Positions 26,331 through 35,597 of a stretch of DNA of 64,000 nt are shown in pieces. The notes beneath the pieces are model-generated. The model had not been told where the DNA came from, ran no database searches, and was given only the letters and a program-made list of their open reading frames with translations. The DNA is from Pseudalkalibacillus salsuginis (lineage in GTDB: Bacteria; Bacillota; Bacilli; Bacillales; Fictibacillaceae). The first letter of the stretch is position 1. Every line of letters starts with the position of its first letter. Location of the stretch: NCBI RefSeq assembly GCF_021646685.1, contig NZ_JAKJHW010000002.1, positions 558,001 to 622,000 of the forward strand, written 5' to 3'. Position numbers and translations under genes: made by a program.

Positions 26331-27209
26331 TCAATAATTTGTTATATTACCTAATTTATTACACTCCAATGCAAACCAAACGTCCCCATTATTATCACAA
26401 GTGATACCATGTGGCTCAGCTTGTTGGGTAGGGATTTTATATTCTGTAATCTGCTCATTAACAAGGGAAAATCGTCCGATCTGATTTGCTCCCCACTCAG
26501 TAAACCATAATGATCCGTCTATCCCAGCCGTTATTGCATGAGGACGAGCATTTGCAGTTGGAATTTCATATTCAGTTATATCACCTGATAAAGTAATACG
26601 ACCTATCTTATTATTTATAATCTCTACAAACCAGAGTGCTTTATCAGGACCTTTAGTTATTCCCACGGGTCCTGATTGTTTAGTTGGTAAAACAAATTCA
26701 GTCACTTCTCCGGTTGAGGAAATTCGTCCAATTGCATTGTTTTGATTTTCAGTGAACCACATTGCACCATCATCACCTAAAACAATAAACGAAGGAAAAG
26801 CACCTTCTGTTGGTAAATCATATTCGTAGATATATCCGTTCGAAGTTATTTTACCTATTCGGTTCCCACTCATTTGTGTAAACCATATATCTTCGTTCAA
26901 TCCCTCTGCAATACCATATGGGGCTGAATTTGGTTGGGGTAGTGGAAATTCTTCTATATCTCCCTTTTTTGAAATTCTCCCCAATTTATTACCTTTATTC
27001 TCTGTGAACCATATCCCGCCATTAGTTGCTACAGTTAAACATAAAACTTGAGCGTCTGGTGTAGGAATGTCAAATTCTTTTATGTGACCAGATTTATTTA
27101 AGCAACCTATTTTATTAGCTTTATGTTGAGTAAACCACACATTTTCCATATCATCCGTTACAATACCATATGGAGCAGAATTAGGACGGTCAATTGCAAT
27201 TCCTTTTAT
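26331..27209 (-). CDS. vgb: Virginiamycin B lyase
   Basis: Lyase that linearises streptogramin B antibiotics by C-O bond elimination without hydrolysis. Seven-bladed propeller with repeated VWFT/LWFT-NxxNxIGRI units every 42 residues. The catalytic His/Glu pair of Vgb aligns with His near 268 (AEPHGIT) and Glu near 283 (WFALECNKLG); ARPHAITAG and WFTEWGANQIGR are also kept. About 292 residues; the start chosen has GGGAGGA before it, while the upstream in-frame ATG lacks a ribosome site. One extra residue lies between the two catalytic positions compared with my memory of staphylococcal VgbA. Confidence 0.9.
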   Translation of the reverse strand: MKGIAIDRPNSAPYGIVTDDMENVWFTQHKANKIGCLNKSGHIKEFDIPTPDAQVLCLTVATNGGIWFTENKGNKLGRISKKGDIEEFPLPQPNSAPYGIAEGLNEDIWFTQMSGNRIGKITSNGYIYEYDLPTEGAFPSFIVLGDDGAMWFTENQNNAIGRISSTGEVTEFVLPTKQSGPVGITKGPDKALWFVEIINNKIGRITLSGDITEYEIPTANARPHAITAGIDGSLWFTEWGANQIGRFSLVNEQITEYKIPTQQAEPHGITCDNNGDVWFALECNKLGNITNY

Positions 27210-27886
27210 CATACCAATTCCTCCCAAAATCTTCTTATAATCAAAAAAACCTGCACTCATTTCTGAGACAGGATATAATGAAGAATACCTGGTATGGAAA
27301 AAGTACTCAATTGATCAGACTTCTCCTTACACAAGTTAAAGTACATTATCATAATCCTACCTCAGAAAAAATTATCGATATACCACAGGAAGAATAAATC
27401 CACCGGACACATAAAAAGTATTTTATATCGAGCATTCTAAAGTTAGGATTATTGAATCATGTGCTTATTTCACCCTTCCACATATTGTTACCATGAATTA
27501 AACAATTTTAAATCTTTGCTGTCAACTACATTCTGAAATTCCAAAGTTTACACATATCATGGAACGATAAAACCATGTCAGTTTACAATCTGGCCCTTAT
27601 ATGTAAGATAGACGTATTTCCTGGCTCGAAAAATTCATCTATAATGGAAGGGCTTCAAATGACTATTGTGTAGTGACTTAAAGTAAAGTCTTCTTTTACG
27701 GAATGACTTCTCTTTAATTCATCATTTGTATTTCAAGTTCTTTTTTTGTATCAGGATGGTAGTAATATCTTATCTGTAGGGTCCCAATCGTGATAGAATT
27801 AAACAAAAATAACTATGAAACCTAAAACATGAAATTGGCTAATAATAGACATCGTGAAAAAAGTAATTAAAATAAAGGGGGGAGAT
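27210..27886. other. Intergenic, no supported gene
   Basis: Holds the vgb promoter region and a weak copy of the dispersed repeat near 27676-27710. A 40-codon plus-strand frame beginning at MKNTWYGKSTQ (about 27280) has no ribosome site and no family match that I know. Confidence 0.5.
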
Positions 27887-28591
27887 ATGATGGCAGAATT
27901 AATGGGTTGGAAAAATGGTGCTCGCGGACATAAATTCATCACTTCTTTTAGCGGAGGAAAGGATAGTGTCTTAGCTCTATATAAAGCTATGAAAGTTGGA
28001 GAAGCGGTTGGACTGATCGTCATGCTAGAGGAAAAAGGGAAACGTTCCAGGTCCCACGGAATGCCTCCGGAGCTTTTACGTGCCCAAGCTAAATCTATAG
28101 GTTTGCCCATTTATGCTGCAGCTGCAAGTTGGGCAGACTATGAAAAAGAATTTATGCACCTTTTAGAAAAAGCAAAAAATCAAGGAGCAGAGGTGTTAGT
28201 AACCGGAGATTTGGATATGCCTGCTCATGGCTGTTGGCATGAAAAGGTTTCGAAGAATGCTGGATTAAAGCTTGGGATGCCTTTGTGGGAAATGAATCAT
28301 CGTGAAGCTGTCGAAGAGTTCATAAATCTAGGATTTGTAACGATCATTGTAACTGTTAATTTATCATTAGGTATGCGAGAAGATGATTTAGGGCGAACGT
28401 TAACCCATGAATACGTGAAAGAGCTTGAAGCTCGTGATATCGACCCCTGCGGAGAAGGTGGAGAGTTCCATACCACAGTAATAGATGGGCCGATTTTCAA
28501 ACATCCTATTCCAGTTCGTAAATGTGAGATTATTAAGGACGGAGAGTATGCTTTTTTGCCTTTGGAGATGGCGGATATGGCCACCTTATAA
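27887..28591 (+). CDS. Dph6-like ATP pyrophosphatase (diphthine--ammonia ligase family)
   Basis: PP-loop ATPase family; SFSGGKDSVLALYKAM is the PP-loop. Later VTGDLDMPAHGCWHEKV, ARDIDPCGEGGEFHTTVIDG, typical of the Dph6/MJ0570 domain. Archaeal and eukaryotic relatives amidate diphthine, which bacteria lack, so the bacterial substrate is unknown. A GGGGGGAG ribosome site precedes two adjacent ATGs; either could start the protein. About 234 residues. Confidence 0.85.
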   Translation: MMAELMGWKNGARGHKFITSFSGGKDSVLALYKAMKVGEAVGLIVMLEEKGKRSRSHGMPPELLRAQAKSIGLPIYAAAASWADYEKEFMHLLEKAKNQGAEVLVTGDLDMPAHGCWHEKVSKNAGLKLGMPLWEMNHREAVEEFINLGFVTIIVTVNLSLGMREDDLGRTLTHEYVKELEARDIDPCGEGGEFHTTVIDGPIFKHPIPVRKCEIIKDGEYAFLPLEMADMATL

Positions 28592-28689
28592 AGAAAACAA
28601 CAAAACTTCTATTAACTGACTTTTAAGAATACGAAATGCACAGTTAGGTATAGCAACACTGAATTGTGAAACCTGGTTTAATCTTCCTT

Positions 28690-28724
28690 TCACAAAAAAG
28701 CATTACTTCGTTTCGAAGCAATGC
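28690..28724 (-). terminator. Terminator after the 52-residue gene
   Basis: On the minus strand GCATTGCTTCG pairs with CGAAGTAATGC (one G-U) and is followed by UUUUUUG. Confidence 0.7.
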
Positions 28725-28780
28725 ACTAGTTCCGTATTATGTTTAGCGATAGGTTAGAATATTTTAAGCACAATCCTCTT

Positions 28781-28939
28781 TTAGTCGTAAATTTCATCCG
28801 CGTTTTCGTAACGTAGTTTTTCCGAATTAGTGACATCGTTTTGTTTATTTGTCAATTTAGGATACATTTTTGCATTATCCCTGTCATTACCATTTGTGTT
28901 TATCTTTGTTTCCCTCGTCAGTTTACTACGATTATCCAT
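28781..28939 (-). CDS. Small hydrophilic protein (52 aa), unknown
   Basis: Reads MDNRSKLTRETKINTNGNDR, continuing to KLRYENADEIYD. GGAGTG lies 8 nt before the ATG and a terminator follows, so it looks like a complete single-gene unit. Strongly charged, no membrane segment; its style recalls small sporulation-associated proteins of Bacilli, but I cannot assign a family. Confidence 0.6.
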   Translation of the reverse strand: MDNRSKLTRETKINTNGNDRDNAKMYPKLTNKQNDVTNSEKLRYENADEIYD

Positions 28940-29209
28940 GGATATTCACTCCAATAAAATTATTATTGTTATTTTACCACCCAATATTTATAAAATACCT
29001 CATTCCCATTCATTTTGCCCTGACAGCATTAATGATCCTATAGTCCCTTTTTCAGCTTGTTCATACCTGCTCCGTTATTCCACAAATAATCTAATATCTT
29101 AACTTTTTACATAATTGAAACAATAATATAAACCATTTAATTGTTCATGATTACCCAACTAGATTGATTTGAATCATTGAAAATTTAATTTTGTTTGACA
29201 ATAATTTGA

Positions 29210-29695
29210 TTAAGAACAAATACTCCGACTTTGAATAACTCGTTTGATTGATTTAATCGCATCAAAGTGCATGCCTTCATGGTATAAGCAAAAGCTTAGA
29301 AATTCTTCTACTGTCGATAATGTAAGACCTGTGGATGTTGTATAAGGTTGTTCTACAGCTTCTTTGAGCCTAAATTTCAATACTTTCTCAATCCTACAAA
29401 CTTGATTTTCGAGCAATAAGATTAATTCATGAATTGGTGGCACCTCTTCTCCCCAATCGCTTGGTTTAGTACCTGGGCTGAATAATTCTGTAAATTGATC
29501 AGGTAAGTTCATTTTTTCTCGAGTAAAATGAAAGGCGAACTTTTCTTGGACGACATATATATGCCCTAGATTCCATTTTATATTGTTATTAAATCCTTCT
29601 GGAATGGAAAGTGATGTCTCATCATTTATTTCTGCCACATGACCAATCGTATTATCCCGAACAAAGCTTAATTGTTTAAAGATATAGTTTTCCAC
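29210..29695 (-). CDS. DinB/YfiT-like four-helix metalloprotein
   Basis: DinB superfamily, 161 residues. The probable metal-binding histidines are in KWNLGHIYVVQE (His45) and LYHEGMHFDAIK (His138, His142). In Firmicutes many DinB proteins are bacillithiol S-transferases that conjugate toxic electrophiles; whether this one is active is not known. First of several DinB genes in the window. It is followed 26 nt upstream by the HPP membrane gene on the same strand. Confidence 0.85.
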   Translation of the reverse strand: MENYIFKQLSFVRDNTIGHVAEINDETSLSIPEGFNNNIKWNLGHIYVVQEKFAFHFTREKMNLPDQFTELFSPGTKPSDWGEEVPPIHELILLLENQVCRIEKVLKFRLKEAVEQPYTTSTGLTLSTVEEFLSFCLYHEGMHFDAIKSIKRVIQSRSICS

Positions 29696-29720
29696 TTGAT
29701 TCCCTCCTGAACATTCTTAA

Positions 29721-30275
29721 TCATATCCAAAATGTAGGATATTCCCGGTTACTGCGTAAATTATTAATAATCAACGCAAAGAAAACAATTATCACCGAGC
29801 CGATTAATACCGGTGTAAATAAGTAACTCCAACTGTACGCGCCAAGCATAACAACAAGTGGGTCTGCCCCTGCTGGTGGGTGAGTCGTTTTTGTAATCAT
29901 CATAAACGCAATCGCTAAGCCGACAGCTAAACCAATCGTCCAAGGTTCATTACCCAATAGCTGATATATGGCTAATCCAACGAATGTTGAAACAAAGTGT
30001 CCCCCAATAATATTTCTTGGCTGTGATAAAGGCGCATTCCATGCACCAAATGCCAACACACAGCTAGCTCCAAAGGGAGCCATTAACCATACGGATGCTG
30101 TCATGTTTGTTAAAAGTACTAACACAAAAATGGTTGAAAATCCACCGATTAACCCGGTTATTATGTCCTTTACATCCACCTTTAATGGATTTTTCCCTTT
30201 CCCTTTCATCTTAGATAAATAACGTACGTGAAATAAATGTTCTTCTTCTCGCTTTATTGTTATAGCACGATCCAT
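29721..30275 (-). CDS. HPP-family membrane protein
   Basis: Integral membrane protein of the HPP family, with about four helices and the signature TKTTHPPAGADPLV. Also VWLMAPFGASCVLAFG and LSQPRNIIGGH, conserved in the family. 184 residues. HPP proteins have been linked to nitrite transport in other organisms, but function here is open. May be co-transcribed with the DinB gene. Confidence 0.88.
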   Translation of the reverse strand: MDRAITIKREEEHLFHVRYLSKMKGKGKNPLKVDVKDIITGLIGGFSTIFVLVLLTNMTASVWLMAPFGASCVLAFGAWNAPLSQPRNIIGGHFVSTFVGLAIYQLLGNEPWTIGLAVGLAIAFMMITKTTHPPAGADPLVVMLGAYSWSYLFTPVLIGSVIIVFFALIINNLRSNREYPTFWI

Positions 30276-30359
30276 TATTTCCCCTCCTTAAACTAAATTT
30301 TACTTTACACTAATGCAACTAACCTGTAAAAAATTATTTTAAGGGTTAGTTGTATTGTG

Positions 30360-30392
30360 TAAAAAAAAACCAACTCTTGAAATAAGTTGGTT
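30360..30392 (-). terminator. Terminator of the CGNR gene
   Basis: Minus strand AACCAACT pairs with AGTTGGTT, followed by a long U-run. Confidence 0.82.
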
Positions 30393-30396
30393 CTCA

Positions 30397-30978
30397 TCAT
30401 TCATCAGATTTACGTTGTTGAAACCGTGCTACTTTTTTTCTGTTTCCGCATATCTTCATTGAACACCACTTGCGTCTTCCGCTTTCATCAATAAATAAAA
30501 GTACACAATCCGGATTGGAGCATCGTTTGAGGTAAGACAGCTTTTTTGTTTCAATTAAAGTTAATACATCAAAGGCAATCAACGATAAAAGGGCATCTTC
30601 TGCCTCACCAACAGGAATGGGAATCAATTTTTTATTCATTAATTTATAAGTGAATGGTCCTTTTTCGACAGTTTTTTCTAAATAGGCAATAAACTGATCT
30701 GGAAATGACTGTTCATCTGTTATTAATTCAAAATAATCTCTTAAAACAGTCCGCATTTCTAGAATACATAATAATACTTGTCCAATCCTTTCATTGACCT
30801 TTAAGAATAGCTGATCATCCCAATAAGAGTTTTCCTTTTTTATTATATGGAGCCAGTCCATAAAATCTTCTTCCGAAAGCAATAAATCCTGACGTTGACC
30901 ACGTCTTACTATTTCCGTGTTCACTAAATCAAGAGAAAGATGACCTGAAATGAGTGGAAATTTGTTTGTTTCAGTCAT
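30397..30978 (-). CDS. CGNR zinc-finger protein (ABATE domain)
   Basis: 193 residues with an N-terminal ABATE domain (SGHLSLDLVNTEIVRRGQR) and a C-terminal zinc finger whose ligands are in CSNPDCVLLFIDE and RRKWCSMKICGNRKKVA. The CGNR finger is thought to bind DNA, so this is probably a stress-type transcription regulator. Monocistronic, closed by its own terminator. Confidence 0.9.
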   Translation of the reverse strand: MTETNKFPLISGHLSLDLVNTEIVRRGQRQDLLLSEEDFMDWLHIIKKENSYWDDQLFLKVNERIGQVLLCILEMRTVLRDYFELITDEQSFPDQFIAYLEKTVEKGPFTYKLMNKKLIPIPVGEAEDALLSLIAFDVLTLIETKKLSYLKRCSNPDCVLLFIDESGRRKWCSMKICGNRKKVARFQQRKSDE

Positions 30979-31233
30979 TAAGTTTACCTCCCAATTTCCC
31001 TATATAATCTAACCAATAAAATAATCGTTGAAAGGTTACATATTTATTATACCTTATTTTAGATTCACATCATCCAGCAGCCTTAACAGCTGTGCTTTGT
31101 TCAAAAGGCCCCTCCCTATGACACGAGCTATTTTAAAAAAATTTTCTTTCTAATTGTAATAAATAATCCACTTTTAGGAAACCAAATTTAATATTTAGTC
31201 CCTCTTATACAAAATTTCAATGTATTTTATCAC

Positions 31234-31262
31234 TTTACAAACCGTCGGTCGGTATGTAATAA
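31234..31262 (+). promoter_or_regulatory. tetR promoter with operator in the spacer
   Basis: TTTACA, exactly 17 bp, TAATAA. The spacer contains ACCGTCGGTCGGT, the kind of ACCGnCGGT repeat bound by TetR-type repressors, so autorepression is likely. Confidence 0.75.
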
Positions 31263-31302
31263 TGACCTTAACAATAAATCTAACGATAAAGGATGAAAAG
31301 TA

Positions 31303-31902
31303 TTGGACCGGGAATCGAAACGAAAAAACACAAAAAAGTTACTATTGGACGCAACAAAAGCTTTAGTACAAGAAAGAGGGTGTAACAATATGACCCTGAA
31401 CGACATTATCAAACGTACTGGACTTTCCAAAGGGGGGATATACCATTACGTAAAAAGCAAGGATGAATTATTGGCTTTTGTTTTACAGGAGAGGATGGAA
31501 GAAATCAATGATCGTTTTTTTGCCGAAGTAAACCAAGGAAAAAAAGAGTTTGAAGGACCTTTGAAAGAAATCGTTAAAAAATTGCCATCACTGCAAGACC
31601 CCCATGATCCGACAAATCGAATCTTACTTTATTTGTTAGCGAAGAACGATCAGCCTGCTGTCAGTGAAATAATCAATAAATTTTACGATCAGGCCGTCCA
31701 ATTGTCCAAAAAGTGGATTACAGCCGGTCAGCATGCTGGGGTCATCCCCTTATCGGTTAATGCAGATAAGACAGCTGAGTTATTCATATTGATCTCCTAC
31801 GGGTTCCGTGTGCGCAGTTCCCTCTCCAATGATGATCACGCATTCAGTACAGACGATTTTTCAATACTTATGGCGGACTTACTGCAACCAAAACAAAAAT
31901 AA
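31303..31902 (+). CDS. TetR/AcrR-family regulator
   Basis: 199 residues. N-terminal helix-turn-helix MTLNDIIKRTGLSKGGIYHY, C-terminal all-helical ligand domain. A TTG start is used, with AAAGGATG upstream. It heads an operon with the DUF2269 and DoxX genes, which it probably represses through the operator in its promoter; the inducer is unknown. Confidence 0.88.
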   Translation: MDRESKRKNTKKLLLDATKALVQERGCNNMTLNDIIKRTGLSKGGIYHYVKSKDELLAFVLQERMEEINDRFFAEVNQGKKEFEGPLKEIVKKLPSLQDPHDPTNRILLYLLAKNDQPAVSEIINKFYDQAVQLSKKWITAGQHAGVIPLSVNADKTAELFILISYGFRVRSSLSNDDHAFSTDDFSILMADLLQPKQK

Positions 31903-31921
31903 AAGAAAGGGTGCGAACCCA

Positions 31922-32383
31922 TTGAGCGTTTTGTTGTTTTTGCACATTTTTGGAGCAGTTATTTTTCTTGGGAATATTGTCACGGCAGCATTTTGGAAAG
32001 TTAGAGCTGACCTAAAAAGGGATCCTAAGTTTATTCATGACACTGTGAAAAACGTTATGATGGCTGATTTCATCTTTACACTGCCGGGATTAATACTAAT
32101 CATTGGTTCCGGCATTCTAATGGCTGTTCAATCAGGCTATTCGATGGATACTTTCAATTGGCTTACTTTGTCATTATTCCTGTTTGTATTATCCGGTATC
32201 TTCTGGTTAGCGATACTTATACCCATACAGCGAGGTATGATCCGTCACAGTGCTCGATCAATAGGCGACGGCATCATTTCGAATGAGTATCGGAAAGCAT
32301 CTCGTTATTGGGCAATTTTTGGAATTGCAGCTACTTTATTACCTGTGGTCATTTTGTATCTTATGGTTACAAAAGCATTTTAA
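31922..32383 (+). CDS. DUF2269-family membrane protein
   Basis: About 153 residues with four helices; LFLHIFGAVIFLGNIVTAAF and FTLPGLILIIGSGILMA are typical of DUF2269. The frame opens inside tetR, but the TTG right after that gene, with GAAAGGG upstream, gives a normal N terminus at the first helix. Unknown role; cotranscribed with tetR and doxX. Confidence 0.82.
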   Translation: MSVLLFLHIFGAVIFLGNIVTAAFWKVRADLKRDPKFIHDTVKNVMMADFIFTLPGLILIIGSGILMAVQSGYSMDTFNWLTLSLFLFVLSGIFWLAILIPIQRGMIRHSARSIGDGIISNEYRKASRYWAIFGIAATLLPVVILYLMVTKAF

Positions 32384-32405
32384 TTAACAGGAGGGGATGA
32401 ATCAA

Positions 32406-32837
32406 ATGGCTCCGTTTATTGTTCTAATTTTTACATTTCTGATGTTTAGTGTAATTGGTTATTTTGAATTGCCATTGAATGAATGGCAGACATCATTGCG
32501 CCTCGCTATTGCTCTTATGTTAATATTTACAGCAATGGCTCATTGGGGAAAGAGACGTCCAGCTCTTATTAAAATGGTACCTCCGTCGTTGCCATATCCC
32601 AATTTCATCGTAACTATTACGGGAATATTTGAGATTATCGGTGCTATAGGTCTACTGATACCGGTCACTTCTAGAATCGCTTCGATATGTTTGGCCATTT
32701 TACTAATTGTTATGTTTCCAGCTAATATTCGTGCTGCAAAGTTAAGTGTCAAGATTGGTGAAAGACCAGCAACGTCCCTATTACCAAGAACAATCCTGCA
32801 ATTTATATTTGTTACTGCCGTAATTTTAGCCGGATAG
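32406..32837 (+). CDS. DoxX-family membrane protein
   Basis: About 143 residues, four helices; FTAMAHWGKRRPALIKMVPP and the glycine-rich TGIFEIIGAIGLLIP are DoxX features. GGAGGGG precedes the second ATG at good spacing; an earlier ATG abuts the ribosome site. DoxX proteins are often tied to redox or thiol stress. Third gene of the tetR operon. Confidence 0.82.
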   Translation: MAPFIVLIFTFLMFSVIGYFELPLNEWQTSLRLAIALMLIFTAMAHWGKRRPALIKMVPPSLPYPNFIVTITGIFEIIGAIGLLIPVTSRIASICLAILLIVMFPANIRAAKLSVKIGERPATSLLPRTILQFIFVTAVILAG

Positions 32838-32930
32838 TGAATTAGAAGTATATTTCAAATATATGGTCAAAAATATATAGTGTCGGATGACTAATTTCTT
32901 TAATGCTCTTCAACGATCTGAAAAAGACTC

Positions 32931-32967
32931 CTTCTTAATCAAGAAATGCGCCCATTTCTGGAATAAC
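32931..32967. repeat. Dispersed GCGCCC repeat, well-conserved copy
   Basis: Contains AGAAATG-CGCC-CATTTCT, a 7-bp palindrome around the CGCC core, inside an outer TTCTTAAT...GGAATAA frame. Confidence 0.7.
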
Positions 32968-32979
32968 ACGTGTTTTGTT

Positions 32980-33097
32980 TTATTCCTTAAACCCTAGCCT
33001 TTGTTCTAGTTCATGTTTTTGACGTAAGGGATGACGAAAATGTATGCTGACGAGATCGTACCACTCTCGTGCGTTCAGCCAGCCAAAGCCTCCCCCT
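32980..33097 (-). pseudogene. DinB-like C-terminal fragment
   Basis: Reads GFGWLNAREWYDLVSIHFRH then PLRQKHELEQRLGFKE-stop. HFRH...Q after a GWL-EW segment is the last helix of a DinB/YfiT-type protein; everything before it is missing. Confidence 0.6.
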
Positions 33098-33138
33098 ATA
33101 AATTAAATACATGTGATTTCTACACGTAATGCGCACAC

Positions 33139-33681
33139 TTAGTTGTCTATAGATATGGATTTATTAACTTCCTCACTCTGTACACGAGATCTTCTTTGAT
33201 ACTGCAGGACGGTAAGACCTAACGAGATCCCCCAAACTAAGAACAATGAATACCAAATGTAACCCCAAATTATAGGGTGTATATTTGAATCTTGATAAGT
33301 AAATTGTGGGGAAGATATCACACGACCAATTTCTATAAAAAACCTTAGATAAAAAAAACCGAGACCCCAAAATGTCAACACGATTGATGAAATCCACCCG
33401 AGTATGAGTAGCATTATACGGGGAATTCTTCGCCCCCATGGTTGTATAAAAGAAAGTGCAAAGAGTGATGCAAGAACCGCTAAGAAACCCATTGTCCAAA
33501 ATCCAATAGCTATAGACCAAATGTTTTCGTCGAATGATTTAAAGTCGCCTGGGAAAGCTACAGATATTCCCATCCCCCACCAAAGATGTGGTGCGGCGTA
33601 TAAGAGTGCCGAAATACATGCCACATAACCCCAAGTAGTTGATTTCGTATTTACTTGTTGTGCCATCTTCTTTTGAAACAT
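33139..33681 (-). CDS. DUF3995-like membrane protein
   Basis: About 180 residues with four helices; AAPHLWWGMGISVAFPGDF and FWGLGFFYLRFFIEIG resemble DUF3995 proteins. The start is the ATG 11 nt after AAGGAG; a TTG one codon upstream and a GTG four codons upstream are alternatives. The C terminus is basic then acidic. Function unknown, single gene. Confidence 0.75.
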   Translation of the reverse strand: MFQKKMAQQVNTKSTTWGYVACISALLYAAPHLWWGMGISVAFPGDFKSFDENIWSIAIGFWTMGFLAVLASLFALSFIQPWGRRIPRIMLLILGWISSIVLTFWGLGFFYLRFFIEIGRVISSPQFTYQDSNIHPIIWGYIWYSLFLVWGISLGLTVLQYQRRSRVQSEEVNKSISIDN

Positions 33682-33693
33682 CAATAGATCCAC

Positions 33694-34105
33694 TCCTTAT
33701 GTACCAATTTATTCCACATTACCATAACTGAGAAAGAATTAACCTCTTTTTCAATTAAATGGCCCTTTAACGGAACAACTCTATTTTCCATCAACAGTTC
33801 TTAAGTCCGCCCTTATATTCAGATATTCTTTCCCTCATTAAAAAACGCCCCTTTAGATAACCATATCCAAAGGGGAAATCGTTGTATCTTTTTTATAAAT
33901 ATTGTGACTTTATTTAAAATCTACCGCTGCCTTTTAGTTAGTTTAATACTTTTGCTTCATTACGAATCGCTTTGATGATCGCTGATTCGATCCCATTGTA
34001 GAAACCGGAACAAAAGGATTATTATATTTTTCACAATATTTCTTTGTTATCGCACTTCCCCGATGACTCGGCTACAACAGCAAGGTTCTACCAGCATACC
34101 TTGAA
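33694..34105. other. Intergenic with repeats and a gene fragment
   Basis: Two dispersed repeats (about 33751-33779 and 33791-33820), a CCCCTTT/AAAGGGG hairpin near 33852-33876, and a broken minus-strand reading ending YNGIESAIIKAIRNEAKVLN-stop, preceded one frame over by KKYCEKYNNPFVPVS. I do not recognise the source gene. Confidence 0.45.
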
Positions 34106-34678
34106 CTATTTAGCAGCAGCGTAGTGCAGCAGTACGTTGCCAGAAGCAAAGCTCTTGGCTTTGAGGAACGTAAGCTCGTTTTGATTAACCTCTTTAAAAA
34201 GTGGCTTTCCTCCGCTAGCGATGACTGGTGTCATAATGAACACATACTCGTCTATTTGGCCGGCATTAGTAAGTTGCTGCACGACGGTGCCGCTGCCCAT
34301 GATGAGAATGTCAGATCCATCTTCTTCCTTTAGCTTCTTCACAACTTCAGTGATATCGCCACTATAAAATTCAGTGTTCTCCCAGTCGGACTTCCTCATC
34401 GTTTCCGAGAAGACAATTTTTCTCATGTCGGTCAGCTCTTGCGCCAACGCCTGCATTTCTTTAGGGGCGTTCGGGTCGCGCAGAACGGGCGGCCATGAAG
34501 CCTCGAACAACTCAAAAGTAGCCTTGCCTACTATGAGCGTATCCGCTTTCACCATCTCGTGAGTCGTTTTATCGACGTCATTGTCTGGGACGAACCAGTC
34601 CATACCTCCAGTCATTTCGTTGAAACTGGCAAAATAACCATCAATAGAAACTCGATTAATCATTTTGACTTTACGCAT
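34106..34678 (-). CDS. Dihydrofolate-reductase-fold protein (RibD C-terminal type)
   Basis: 190 residues. NRVSIDGYFASFNEMTGGMD at the N terminus, TLIVGKATFELFEASWPP and ILIMGSGTVVQQLTNAG are typical of YyaP/YwjB-like RibD_C proteins, NADPH reductases of unknown substrate. AAGGAAGGAG precedes the ATG; the longer open frame upstream overlaps the AraC gene and is ignored. Forms a two-gene unit with the AraC regulator. Confidence 0.87.
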   Translation of the reverse strand: MRKVKMINRVSIDGYFASFNEMTGGMDWFVPDNDVDKTTHEMVKADTLIVGKATFELFEASWPPVLRDPNAPKEMQALAQELTDMRKIVFSETMRKSDWENTEFYSGDITEVVKKLKEEDGSDILIMGSGTVVQQLTNAGQIDEYVFIMTPVIASGGKPLFKEVNQNELTFLKAKSFASGNVLLHYAAAK

Positions 34679-34760
34679 CGTAATGCTCCTTCCTTTTTGT
34701 TTTACATTCTCATTATAATTGGAAAGAGTGATATGAAATTGTACAAAGCCGTCGTTTTTT

Positions 34761-35597
34761 CTATAAATACGATGACCCGGCCTCATCGCTATGGAATTCA
34801 CTTACCTTATTCGTAATGCTTTTCGGCGTAACCCAGGAAAACGCTTTGATGTCGCGGATAAAATGCGATTGATCGTAAAAGTTAAGCGCGTAAGCAATAT
34901 CCGAAAATCGTTCGTACTGCCCCGTATTCATCATCCTCAGTGCCTCATTCACCCGCTTTACTCGGATGTACAACTGGGGTGGCATGCCAACGACTCGGGC
35001 AAAACGCTTCTGGAATTGACGCTCTGAAATATGAAATGCCGACAATAAATCTTTCACTGTAATAGTTGAAATGTGCAAACGAATAAAACCCAGCGCCTGT
35101 TCGATGAGTTCATCTCTTTTATTCGTTTTCTCCAGCTTTGTGATAAGGAATTCGCCGAGCATAGTAATTCGCTCGGCATTTGTTTTAGTGGCTAAAAGCT
35201 GCTTCTCAAGCTCTTTTGCGCCAAATTGGTCGGGCATTAGAAAACCTTGGTTGAGCGAGGATGCATCCATACCAAACAGCGTATAAAGCGCGTGAGACTT
35301 GAAGACTACTTGTATTGTCGTGTACGGCTTGTTTCTGAAGTGCATGACACTCGGTTCCGAACCTTGTCCATGCAGAAACAATATTGGAATATTCGAGATT
35401 TGTGCCGATCGGGTCGAAATACTCTCTATAGCAGCTGAAGCATCGGTAGAAAGCTGGAACACAATACCAGGAAGGCCATTCGGACAAACCTTAACATCCA
35501 GTGCTTCACTACCGGTATGCGAGGCAATCCGAAGGCACTCAATGTCGCTTCTCAATACCTTTGGTGGCGGCAAGACTGTAAAGTTTATTGTTCTCAT
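34761..35597 (-). CDS. AraC-family regulator
   Basis: 278 residues with an N-terminal sensor domain (about 1-160) and two C-terminal helix-turn-helix motifs: LLSAFHISERQFQKRFARVV and FSDIAYALNFYDQSHFIRDI. It lies 82 nt upstream of the RibD-type reductase gene on the same strand and probably controls it. The window has a second module of the same design (AraC plus VOC protein). Confidence 0.88.
   Translation of the reverse strand: MRTINFTVLPPPKVLRSDIECLRIASHTGSEALDVKVCPNGLPGIVFQLSTDASAAIESISTRSAQISNIPILFLHGQGSEPSVMHFRNKPYTTIQVVFKSHALYTLFGMDASSLNQGFLMPDQFGAKELEKQLLATKTNAERITMLGEFLITKLEKTNKRDELIEQALGFIRLHISTITVKDLLSAFHISERQFQKRFARVVGMPPQLYIRVKRVNEALRMMNTGQYERFSDIAYALNFYDQSHFIRDIKAFSWVTPKSITNKVSEFHSDEAGSSYL

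Noticed and set aside
27280..27397. 40-codon peptide upstream of vgb as a leader peptide
   Set aside because: It is on the opposite strand to vgb and lacks a ribosome site.
28830..29102. 90-codon hydrophobic plus-strand frame
   Set aside because: Antisense to the small 52-residue gene, no ribosome site; the minus-strand gene has one plus a terminator.
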